Origin: an uncultured Opitutales bacterium
GTDB lineage: Bacteria; Verrucomicrobiota; Verrucomicrobiia; Opitutales; UBA953
DNA: 18,203 bases
NCBI GenBank assembly: GCA_934675585.1
Contig: CAKUQY010000033.1
Span: 1 to 18,203, forward strand
Direction: 5' to 3'
Shown here: piece after piece, positions 12,199 to 18,203 of the stretch
Layout of the letters: each line of letters opens with the position of its first letter
How positions within the stretch are numbered: position 1 is the stretch's first letter
Translations under genes and position numbers: made by a program
Notes under the pieces: model-generated
Seen by the model: the letters and a program-made list of their open reading frames with translations, nothing else
Told to the model about the DNA's origin: nothing
The model's database searches: none

Positions 12199-14016
12199 AT
12201 GAAAACTACAGAAAATACCGTTCCCGCGGGAGCGATGAAGGGCGCAGAAGTGGTTGTGCGCTGTCTTGAAAATTTAGGCGTTGATACGGTTTTTGCGTAT
12301 CCAGGAGGTTCGGCGATTGAGCTTAATCAAGCGCTTTCGCATTCAAAAAAATTGCGCGTAGTTTTGCCACGTCACGAACAAGGTGGCGGTTTTATGGCGA
12401 GCGGTTATGCGCGTTCGACGGGCAAGGTTGGTGTGGCATTTGCGACATCGGGACCAGGCGCGACCAATCTCGTTACAACGATTGCGGACGCGTACATGGA
12501 TTCGATCCCAACAATTTTTATTACGGGACAAGTTTTCTCGCAATTTATCGGAAAACAAGCGTTTCAGGAAACCGATTTTTATGGCATGACATTGCCAGTT
12601 GTGAAACACAGTTTTCTCGTGTTGAAGGCAGAAGAGATTCCTGAGGTAATGTATCGCGCTTACAAAATCGCGACATCGGGACGTCCAGGACCTGTGGTGA
12701 TTGATATTCCCAAAGACGTGCAACAAGCCGTTTTTGTGCCACAATATCCAACGCAAGATTTGACGCCGCGCATTCCTGGTAAATTGCACGCGATGGATGA
12801 AGAATTGCATGCGCTTTTGCGTTTGATTTCGTCTTCTAAAAAACCTGTACTTTACATTGGCGGTGGCGTGATTTCTTCAGAATCGACGGAACTTTTGCGT
12901 GAATTTGCAAAATTGACAGGCGTTCCCGTGGTTTCAACATTGATGGGCATTGGCGCGTTCCCGGCAACAGATGATCAATCGCTTTATTGGTTTGGTATGC
13001 ACGGAACGGTTGCGGGTAATTGGGCTGCGTATTATTCAGATTTGTTAATCGTGATGGGCGCGCGTTTTGACGATCGCGTCACGGGAACGGTTTCTAAATT
13101 TGCGCCAAACGCAACGATTGTTCACATCGATATTGATCGTTCTGAACACAACAAAAACAAAAAAGTTGATATGCCAATCGAGGGCGAATTGCACGATGCG
13201 CTCGTTCGTCTTGTAGCAATGATCAAAGCTGGCAATTTTACAAAACCCGACCTCAGCGAATGGTTTAAGACAATCAACGAATGGAAAAAAGAATACAAAT
13301 TCCCGTTCTCCTACGACCATTCGGGTTGCCCACACATTTTGCCACAAGAAGCCATTGAAACGCTTTACCAAGAAACAAAAGGCGACGCAATTGTTTGTAC
13401 TGGCGTGGGACAGCACCAAATGTGGACTCCACAATTCTTTATGTTCAACGAGCCACGCACATTCATCAGCTCGCTCGGCGCGGGAACGATGGGCTTTGGC
13501 TTGGCTGCCGCTTGCGGTGTCGCCGCAGCGTTCCCGAACAAAACCGTTATCAACGTTGATGGTGACGGCTCGGTGCTCATGAATATTCAAGAGTTGGCGA
13601 CGATGACGGTTGAAAAATTTGCTGTCAAAACCGTTATTTTGAACAATCAACACTTGGGTATGGTGGCGCAATGGGAAGACTGTTTTTACGGTTCAAACCG
13701 CGGTCAAACCTTGCTTGGCGATGTCAAAAATGTTGGCTCGCCCGAAAACGTTAAAGGTTTGTTCCCAGATTTTGTGCAAATTGCAAAAGGTTTTGGCATT
13801 CCAGGTCGCCGCGTAATCAAACGCGAAGAATTGCGTGATGCGATCCGTGAAATGCTCGACACGCCAGGACCGTTTGTGCTCGATATCGTCGTTCCTTACG
13901 GACCTCACGTGATGCCATTTATTCCACAAAAATGCTCGGCGCTCGATGTGATGATCACCCAAAAAGTTGATCCTTGCAAGCAATGCCGCCGTTGCCCGTG
14001 GTTGGTTAAAGATTAA
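12199..14016 (+). CDS. ilvB: Acetolactate synthase large subunit
   Basis: 605 aa, thiamine-diphosphate and FAD dependent enzyme that joins two pyruvates, or pyruvate and 2-oxobutyrate, in branched-chain amino acid synthesis. The N-terminal domain has [16 protein letters not shown], catalytic E60 in [16 protein letters not shown] and [12 protein letters not shown]. The thiamine motif starts [14 protein letters not shown] (about 455-468), followed by [13 protein letters not shown]. The C-terminus ends with an unusual cysteine tail, C593-K-Q-C596-R-R-C599-P-W. The regulatory subunit gene ilvN and ilvC, common neighbours, are missing; a histidine kinase starts 2 nt after the stop. The motif encodes VPAG right at the start (12219). 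Confidence 0.93.
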   Translation: MKTTENTVPAGAMKGAEVVVRCLENLGVDTVFAYPGGSAIELNQALSHSKKLRVVLPRHEQGGGFMASGYARSTGKVGVAFATSGPGATNLVTTIADAYMDSIPTIFITGQVFSQFIGKQAFQETDFYGMTLPVVKHSFLVLKAEEIPEVMYRAYKIATSGRPGPVVIDIPKDVQQAVFVPQYPTQDLTPRIPGKLHAMDEELHALLRLISSSKKPVLYIGGGVISSESTELLREFAKLTGVPVVSTLMGIGAFPATDDQSLYWFGMHGTVAGNWAAYYSDLLIVMGARFDDRVTGTVSKFAPNATIVHIDIDRSEHNKNKKVDMPIEGELHDALVRLVAMIKAGNFTKPDLSEWFKTINEWKKEYKFPFSYDHSGCPHILPQEAIETLYQETKGDAIVCTGVGQHQMWTPQFFMFNEPRTFISSLGAGTMGFGLAAACGVAAAFPNKTVINVDGDGSVLMNIQELATMTVEKFAVKTVILNNQHLGMVAQWEDCFYGSNRGQTLLGDVKNVGSPENVKGLFPDFVQIAKGFGIPGRRVIKREELRDAIREMLDTPGPFVLDIVVPYGPHVMPFIPQKCSALDVMITQKVDPCKQCRRCPWLVKD

Positions 14017-14018
14017 AA

Positions 14019-15158
14019 ATGCCAGAAATCACCGATAAACACTCTTCGATTGCTTACCATCGTTTGCAAAAAGAATACGCGCTGTTGACTTCAGTGCTCG
14101 ATAGCGTCGAAGAGGCGGTGGTGTTGGTCGATGACGCGGGAACGATAAAATATATCAACCAAGCGGGGCAAACTTTGACCGCACTCGCGGGAACGGAAAC
14201 ACGCGAGGCGAATCTTTGGAAATTGTTGCCCGATTTGGGACGCGCTATTACGGGAACGTCGAGCGTTAATAATACGATGCTCGACGTTGAATTATTTTAT
14301 CCTGAACATCGTTGGGTGCGCGTGCAACTTACGGCTGTCGCCAAAGAAGACGCGGGAACGCAACGATTGTGTTCGGTTGTTTTGCGTGATATTACCGCAG
14401 AACGCGATTTGACGCAAGAACGCATCGAGAGCGAACGCATTAATTCAATCGTTTCGCTCGCGGCGGGCGTCGCACACGAAATCGGCAATCCGCTCAATTC
14501 TTTGCAAATTCATTTAGGTCTCATCAAAAAACGGTTGGCAAAACTTGCGGGAACGCCCGAAGTTGCGGGAACGGAAAACGCGCCGATCGCGGTAAAAATT
14601 GATAATTCAGTTTCAATTTGCACCGATGAAATCGCACGCTTGGATGCAATTTTAAAAGATTTTCTTGGTGCGATTCGTAATCAAAAACCAACGCTCGTGC
14701 AAATTGATATTTCGGCGGTTGTGGTAAATGTTTTACACGTGATGGAGCCACAGTTACAACAGCGCCGCGTGCATTGCAATGTTGAAGTTTCGCCATTGTT
14801 GCCATTGATTATGGGCGATGAAACGCAATTAAATCAGCTCTTTTTTAATGTTATTAAAAACGCGCTTGAAGCGATGAATGACGGCGGCGAACTTGAAATT
14901 GTTTTGCGTTTTGACGATGAATCTGTTTTTGTCGATGTGAAAGATAGCGGCTGTGGTATTTCGCGCGATGATTTGGCAAAAATTTACGAACCATTTTACA
15001 CGACAAAATCTGGCGGTCATGGTTTGGGAATGATGATTGTCGAACGCATTATGAAATCGCACAACGCGCAACTTTCGATTAGTTCCGAACTCGGCGCGGG
15101 AACGCAATTTACATTCAAATTTCCTCGCATTGATCGCCGCGCAAAAACGCTCACTTAA
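14019..15158 (+). CDS. Soluble PAS-domain histidine kinase, NtrB-like
   Basis: 379 aa with no membrane segment. A PAS domain spans about 20-130 (VLDSVEEAVVLVDDAGTIKYINQAG). The HisKA H-box is VAHEIGNPLNSLQIHL with phospho-acceptor H153. The ATPase domain follows with the N-box NQLFFNVIKNALEAM (N277, N281), the G1 box D309-S-G-C-G and the F/G2 region YEPFYTTKSGGHGLGMMIVERI. It should autophosphorylate and signal to a response regulator, but none is encoded nearby. A segment in the dimerisation helices (KLAGTPEVAGTENAP, 175-189) is written by two motif copies in a row, and the gene carries seven copies or near-copies, mostly as Ala-Gly-Thr. It lies 2 nt from both neighbours, so it belongs to an ilvB-kinase-thiD transcript. 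Confidence 0.85.
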   Translation: MPEITDKHSSIAYHRLQKEYALLTSVLDSVEEAVVLVDDAGTIKYINQAGQTLTALAGTETREANLWKLLPDLGRAITGTSSVNNTMLDVELFYPEHRWVRVQLTAVAKEDAGTQRLCSVVLRDITAERDLTQERIESERINSIVSLAAGVAHEIGNPLNSLQIHLGLIKKRLAKLAGTPEVAGTENAPIAVKIDNSVSICTDEIARLDAILKDFLGAIRNQKPTLVQIDISAVVVNVLHVMEPQLQQRRVHCNVEVSPLLPLIMGDETQLNQLFFNVIKNALEAMNDGGELEIVLRFDDESVFVDVKDSGCGISRDDLAKIYEPFYTTKSGGHGLGMMIVERIMKSHNAQLSISSELGAGTQFTFKFPRIDRRAKTLT

Positions 15159-15160
15159 AA

Positions 15161-15952
15161 ATGAAAAAAAAATTACCAACAGCATTGAGCGTTGCCGGCA
15201 GCGATAGCAGCGGCGGCGCAGGAGTCCAAGCCGATTTGCTCACATTCGCCAATCGTGGAGTTTGGGGAACCACCGCATTTACCGCGCTTACCGCACAAAA
15301 TCCAAATCGCGTCTGCGCCGTGCATGCCGTTCCCGCAAAATTTTTAAAAGCGCAATTGGAAACCGTTGCCGAAACTTATCAAATCGGCGCAATGAAAACA
15401 GGAATGCTCGGTAGCAAAAGCGCGATTGAAACAATTGTTGAATTTCATAAAAATCACAGGAACATTCAATTGGTCGTCGATCCCGTGATGATTGCCACCA
15501 GCGGCGCAAAACTTTTGCCTAATAGCGCCATGGGCGCGCTCACAAAAAAATTGTTCCCGCGAGCAACGTTGATTACGCCTAATCTCGACGAAGCCGAAAA
15601 ACTGCTCGGCGCTCCCGCGGGAACAACGCTCGACGAATTTGTTGCAAGCGCAATCAGATTGTTTGAAAAATTTAACACGGCAATTTTGCTAAAAGGCGGG
15701 CACGCGACGGGAACGCAAATTGTGGATATTTTGGTCGAACCTAACGGGAACGTTTCGCTGTTTAAACATAAACGCGTGAAAAATATTAATACGCACGGCA
15801 GCGGTTGCACGCTCTCGGCGGCAATCACCGCAGAACTCGCAAAAGGAAAAAATCTTTGCGATGCCGTTCAAAATGCAATCGAATATTTGCAAAGCGCAAT
15901 GAAAAATTCCGCGGGAACGCAACTTGGAAATTTTATCGCGCATCTTCAATAA
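15161..15952 (+). CDS. thiD: Hydroxymethylpyrimidine / phosphomethylpyrimidine kinase
   Basis: 263 aa; phosphorylates HMP and HMP-phosphate to the pyrophosphate used for thiamine synthesis. Ribokinase-fold signatures: AGSDSSGGAGVQADL (12-26), GAMKTGMLGS, VVDPVMIATSGAKLL, TPNLDEAEKLLG, and the catalytic HGSGCTLSAAI near C216. Length is normal for ThiD. It is linked 2 nt downstream of the kinase gene. Its product, thiamine diphosphate, is the cofactor of the ilvB enzyme in the same gene set. Six motif copies or near-copies are present. Confidence 0.92.
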   Translation: MKKKLPTALSVAGSDSSGGAGVQADLLTFANRGVWGTTAFTALTAQNPNRVCAVHAVPAKFLKAQLETVAETYQIGAMKTGMLGSKSAIETIVEFHKNHRNIQLVVDPVMIATSGAKLLPNSAMGALTKKLFPRATLITPNLDEAEKLLGAPAGTTLDEFVASAIRLFEKFNTAILLKGGHATGTQIVDILVEPNGNVSLFKHKRVKNINTHGSGCTLSAAITAELAKGKNLCDAVQNAIEYLQSAMKNSAGTQLGNFIAHLQ

Positions 15953-15953
15953 T

Positions 15954-15971
15954 CGCGGGAACGCGTTTTTT
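15954..15971 (+). terminator. Short GGAA-loop terminator after thiD
   Basis: CGCG-GGAA-CGCG (15954-15965) is one motif copy with its flanks, folding into a 4-bp GC stem with a GNRA-type GGAA loop, followed by six T residues (15966-15971). It begins two bases after the thiD stop. The stem is short, so efficiency is uncertain. Confidence 0.55.
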
Positions 15972-15972
15972 G

Positions 15973-16111
15973 CGAAGCGTTCTTGAAATTTTCCCGTTCC
16001 CGCCATTCCCGCGTTCCCGCAAATTTAAAAAATATTTGCGTGATTTGCGTTTCTTTTGCGGAATTTGCGTTAAAACTAATTTTCTGTTCCCGCGTTCCCG
16101 CGATTTTATTA
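15973..16111. repeat. Repeat-rich gap between thiD and rpsA
   Basis: Starts with the inverted copy of the 19-nt repeat also at 8983-9001 (one mismatch). Then come CGTTCCCGC copies at 15995, 16012 and 16093, with near-copies at 16004 and 16085, and an AT-rich tract with repeated GATTTGCG/GAATTTGCG words. No gene. Confidence 0.65.
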
Positions 16112-16140
16112 TTGCCTGTGTTGTCTGAAAATGAGATAAT
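16112..16140 (+). promoter_or_regulatory. Sigma70-type promoter of rpsA
   Basis: TTGCCT (16112-16117) and GATAAT (16135-16140) with a 17-nt spacer. Transcription should start near 16147, giving a leader of about 90 nt. The promoter sits just after the last motif copy of the gap. Confidence 0.6.
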
Positions 16141-16197
16141 TGTAGAACCATTCGCGGCGCGGGCAGGGTGCTCGTTGTTTGAAGCGTTTGGAAAAAC

Positions 16198-16228
16198 TTA
16201 ACCGCCGCTTACGGGCGTTAAACGTAAG
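16198..16228 (+). promoter_or_regulatory. rpsA: Two mutually exclusive hairpins in the rpsA leader
   Basis: Hairpin 1: TTAA-c-CGCC (16198-16206) pairs with GGCG-TTAA (16214-16221). Hairpin 2: CTTACG (16208-16213) pairs with CGTAAG (16223-16228) around a 9-nt loop. They share bases and cannot both form. They end 8 nt before the ATG, where no Shine-Dalgarno sequence is seen. In E. coli rpsA is autoregulated through a structured leader without a strong Shine-Dalgarno sequence; a similar control here is inference. Confidence 0.5.
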
Positions 16229-16236
16229 AAAAAAAT

Positions 16237-17940
16237 ATGTCATCATTAATGGAACAATTGTTGGCCGAGTCAGCAAACGGCCTCAATGCTCTCTCACAAG
16301 GCGCTATTGTAAAAGGCGTTATCGCAGAAATCCGCGACGATGAAGTCGTGATCGATGTTGGCGGCAAGTCAGAAGGCGTCGTCCCTGCATCAGAATTCCC
16401 AAACATTGAAGAAGTTCAAGTGGGTGATGAAGTTGATGTGCTCGTTGAAAAACCAGAAGATCGCAATGGCGCTCCTGTGATTTCTTATGACAAGGCACAA
16501 CAACGTAAAAATTGGGAAACGATCGTTGCAGAATGCACAGAAGGTTCGGTTCGCACGGGTCTTGTTAAAGGCAAAGTTAAAGGCGGTCTCGTCGTTTCGA
16601 TGGGTATTGACGCGTTCTTGCCAGCTTCACAAATTGACGTGGTGCCACCTAAGAATCTCGATCAATATGTTGGTCAAACTTACGAATTTAAAATTCTTAA
16701 AATCAACACCGAACGCAAAAACTTGGTGATTTCGCGTCGCGAACTCATTGAAGAGCAACGCAGCGAAAAACGTCGTGCGCTTCTCGAAACCATTAAGGTT
16801 GGCGATAAAGTGCGTGGCAACGTTAAGAATATTACCGATTACGGAGCATTTATCGATCTCGACGGCTTGGATGGCTTGTTGCACATCACCGATATGAGCT
16901 GGGGTCGCGTAACTCACCCAAGTGAAATTCTCAAAGTTGGTGAACCAATTGAAGTAATGGTTACAGAAATCGATCGCGAACGCGAACGCGTTTCTCTCGG
17001 CCTCAAACAATGCACCGTCAATCCTTGGGAAGACATTTTGGCTCGTTTCCCAATCGGCTCAAAAGTTCACGGTAAAGTGGTTAACCTCGTTCAATACGGC
17101 GCATTTGTCGAAATCGAACAAGGCGTTGAAGGTCTCGTCCACGTGACGGAGCTTTCTTGGACAAAACGCATCACCAAGCCATCAGACGTTCTCAAAATTG
17201 GTCAAGAAGTTGACGCTGTCATTCTCGGCATCAATAAAGAAGAACAAAAGATTTCGCTCGGCATCCGCCAACTCGAAGCAAATCCATGGGAAATGGTTCC
17301 ACACAATTACCCAGTGGGCGCACGCGTTCACGGTAAAGTTCGCAACCTCACCGCGTTTGGCGCATTCGTAGAGCTCGAAGAAGGCATCGACGGTATGGTT
17401 CACGTTTCAGACATGAGCTGGACAAAACGCATTGCAAAGCCAGAAGAATTTGTTAAGAAAGGTCAAGAAGTCGAAGCAATCGTTCTCGATGTTGATGTTT
17501 CGCAACAACGCATCTCGCTCGGCATGAAACAATGCACCGAAGACCCATGGTCAGAAATCGATCGCACCTACCACATTGGCGACATCGTTACTGGCAAAGT
17601 TACTAAGCTCACCGCATTTGGCGCATTCGTTGAATTGCCAGACGGAATCGATGGTTTGGTTCACATCAGCCAAATCAGTGAAGATCGCGTTGAAAAAGTT
17701 AACGACGTCCTCAAAAAAGGTGACGAAGTTTCGGCTCGCGTTATCAAAATTGACAAAGACGAACGCCGCATTGGTCTCTCGATCAAAGCTGCAAACTACG
17801 ACGAAGCGAAATTCAAAGCAGAAGTCAATGCATTCGATCGCGTTCGCACTTCAGATCGCAAAGACACTGCTGCAACAACCACCGTTGGTGGCGACGGCAA
17901 CAGTCTCAACAGTCTCGGTGATTTGCTCGACAATCTCTAA
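16237..17940 (+). CDS. rpsA: Ribosomal protein S1
   Basis: 567 aa, helps the 30S subunit bind and unfold mRNA. Six S1 (OB-fold) domains can be laid out at about 20-90, 103-170, 188-258, 272-345, 359-432 and 446-517; domains 3-6 share the DYGAF/AFGAF and GLVHI/GLLHI signatures with SWTKR loops in 4 and 5, the same architecture as E. coli S1 (557 aa). The tail after 520 is short and ends NSLGDLLDNL. It has its own promoter and terminator. No copy of the iterated 9-mer lies in its 1.7 kb, and its codons resemble the ribosomal operon (CCA/CCT for Pro). Many genes here lack Shine-Dalgarno sequences, which fits reliance on S1. Confidence 0.96.
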   Translation: MSSLMEQLLAESANGLNALSQGAIVKGVIAEIRDDEVVIDVGGKSEGVVPASEFPNIEEVQVGDEVDVLVEKPEDRNGAPVISYDKAQQRKNWETIVAECTEGSVRTGLVKGKVKGGLVVSMGIDAFLPASQIDVVPPKNLDQYVGQTYEFKILKINTERKNLVISRRELIEEQRSEKRRALLETIKVGDKVRGNVKNITDYGAFIDLDGLDGLLHITDMSWGRVTHPSEILKVGEPIEVMVTEIDRERERVSLGLKQCTVNPWEDILARFPIGSKVHGKVVNLVQYGAFVEIEQGVEGLVHVTELSWTKRITKPSDVLKIGQEVDAVILGINKEEQKISLGIRQLEANPWEMVPHNYPVGARVHGKVRNLTAFGAFVELEEGIDGMVHVSDMSWTKRIAKPEEFVKKGQEVEAIVLDVDVSQQRISLGMKQCTEDPWSEIDRTYHIGDIVTGKVTKLTAFGAFVELPDGIDGLVHISQISEDRVEKVNDVLKKGDEVSARVIKIDKDERRIGLSIKAANYDEAKFKAEVNAFDRVRTSDRKDTAATTTVGGDGNSLNSLGDLLDNL

Positions 17941-17964
17941 TATCGAGATTAAAAATTCAAAAAA

Positions 17965-18000
17965 GCCGTTCCCGCAAAACCCGCGGGAACGGTTTTTTTT
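17965..18000 (+). terminator. Intrinsic terminator after rpsA built from two motif copies
   Basis: CCGTTCCCGC (17966-17975) pairs with GCGGGAACGG (17983-17992) across a 7-nt loop, a perfect 10-bp stem, followed by eight T residues (17993-18000). An A-run precedes it. Nearly identical in sequence and design to the rplO terminator 13 kb away. Confidence 0.92.
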
Positions 18001-18025
18001 ATTTCGTTGCGGAACGCGTTTTTGT

Positions 18026-18054
18026 TTGACAGATATTTTTCGCGCCGTTATAGT
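18026..18054 (+). promoter_or_regulatory. Strong sigma70-type promoter
   Basis: TTGACA (18026-18031), a perfect -35 box, and TATAGT (18049-18054) with a 17-nt spacer. It is the best promoter in the window. Start predicted near 18061, about 30 nt before the ATG at 18091. Confidence 0.75.
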
Positions 18055-18090
18055 TGTTGGTGTTTTAAAACCCCGAATTTTTTATTTTTT

Positions 18091-18203
18091 ATGAGCGAAG
18101 TGAATAATGCTCAAAACATAAATCCCCAGCCGACATTGACAATCGTTGGCGGATTTGGCATTGATGGCACGGGAACGCTCACAAAAACCTTATCAATGTC
18201 GGG
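18091..18203 (+). CDS. Unidentified protein, 5' end only
   Basis: 37 complete codons are present before the window ends. The sequence starts MSEVNNAQNINPQPTLTIVG and goes on GFGIDGTGTLTKTLSM. It is polar for 15 residues, then Gly/Thr-rich; no signal peptide. I do not recognise the family. A strong promoter lies upstream and the reading frame is open to the edge. A motif near-copy (18169-18177) encodes Gly-Thr-Gly-Thr. Confidence 0.55.
   Translation, partial: MSEVNNAQNINPQPTLTIVGGFGIDGTGTLTKTLSMS

Larger units (their letters stand above)
35..18177. repeat. Highly iterated 9-mer GCGGGAACG / CGTTCCCGC across the window
   Basis: By eye I count about 28 GCGGGAACG and 24 CGTTCCCGC, roughly one per 350 nt; a random 9-mer would be expected about 0.14 times on both strands. 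Around 16 further copies keep the inner CGGGAACG with another first base (A, T, or C on that strand). Exact copies start, for example, at 35, 62, 4889, 4911, 5048, 5135, 5243, 5252, 5285, 5363, 5472, 5979, 6097, 6301, 6703, 6734, 6766, 6787, 6919, 7036, 7257, 7663, 8309, 8536, 8694, 8929, 9011, 9143, 9168, 9238, 9431, 9683, 10366, 12129, 12154, 12219, 13480, 14136, 14187, 14352, 14547, 14565, 15096, 15328, 15911, 15955, 15995, 16012, 16093, 17967, 17983. Only one (2895) lies in the eleven ribosomal genes of the first operon and none in rpsA. Function is unknown. Confidence 0.95.

Noticed and set aside
1..18203. tRNA, rRNA or known riboswitch
   Set aside because: No cloverleaf with a CCA/TTC-loop pattern and no recognisable riboswitch core (for example a THI box before thiD) was seen by eye.

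Overview
The window reads as chromosomal DNA of a Gram-negative, didermal bacterium of moderate GC content. It carries lpxD (lipid A synthesis), a lipoprotein with a lipobox, a bacterial complex I fragment and sigma70-type promoters. The ribosomal gene order lacks rpmD (L30), S14 is the long zinc-free type, and HisI and the uracil-DNA glycosylase have variant active-site signatures. Together these point weakly towards the PVC group, perhaps Verrucomicrobiota. That placement is inference and was not tested by a search.

Layout. (1) 1-322: non-coding leader ending in a good promoter. (2) 323-4850: eleven co-directional ribosomal protein genes, rpmC-rpsQ-rplN-rplX-rplE-rpsN-rpsH-rplF-rplR-rpsE-rplO, closed by a strong terminator. 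(3) 4851-5501: repeat-rich intergenic DNA. (4) 5502-6023, minus strand: a small surface lipoprotein, divergent from hisI. (5) 6131-8518: hisI, a family-4-like uracil-DNA glycosylase and lpxD. (6) 8519-9307: a second repeat-rich intergenic region. (7) 9308-12110: nuoJ-nuoK-nuoL, part of complex I. (8) 12199-15952: ilvB, a soluble PAS histidine kinase and thiD, the last two each starting 2 nt after the preceding stop. (9) 16237-17940: rpsA with its own promoter, a structured leader and a terminator. (10) 18091-end: start of an unidentified gene behind a near-consensus promoter.

The dominant unexplained signal is a 9-mer, GCGGGAACG (reverse complement CGTTCCCGC). I count about 52 exact copies by eye in 18.2 kb, against roughly 0.14 expected for a random 9-mer on both strands. 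About 16 more copies share the 8-mer CGGGAACG. Copies lie in both orientations, inside genes in all reading phases and between genes. They are almost absent from the ribosomal protein genes and from rpsA. Inverted pairs build the terminators after rplO and rpsA, and single copies flanked by C/G can fold into a small hairpin with a GGAA (GNRA) loop. The pattern resembles DNA uptake sequences of Neisseriaceae/Pasteurellaceae or the HIP1 repeat of cyanobacteria, but with a word I do not recognise.

The intergenic regions also hold a second, longer dispersed element (three copies) built from hairpins with C-GAA-G triloops, plus other shared short repeats. No tRNA, rRNA, CRISPR array or transposase gene was seen.
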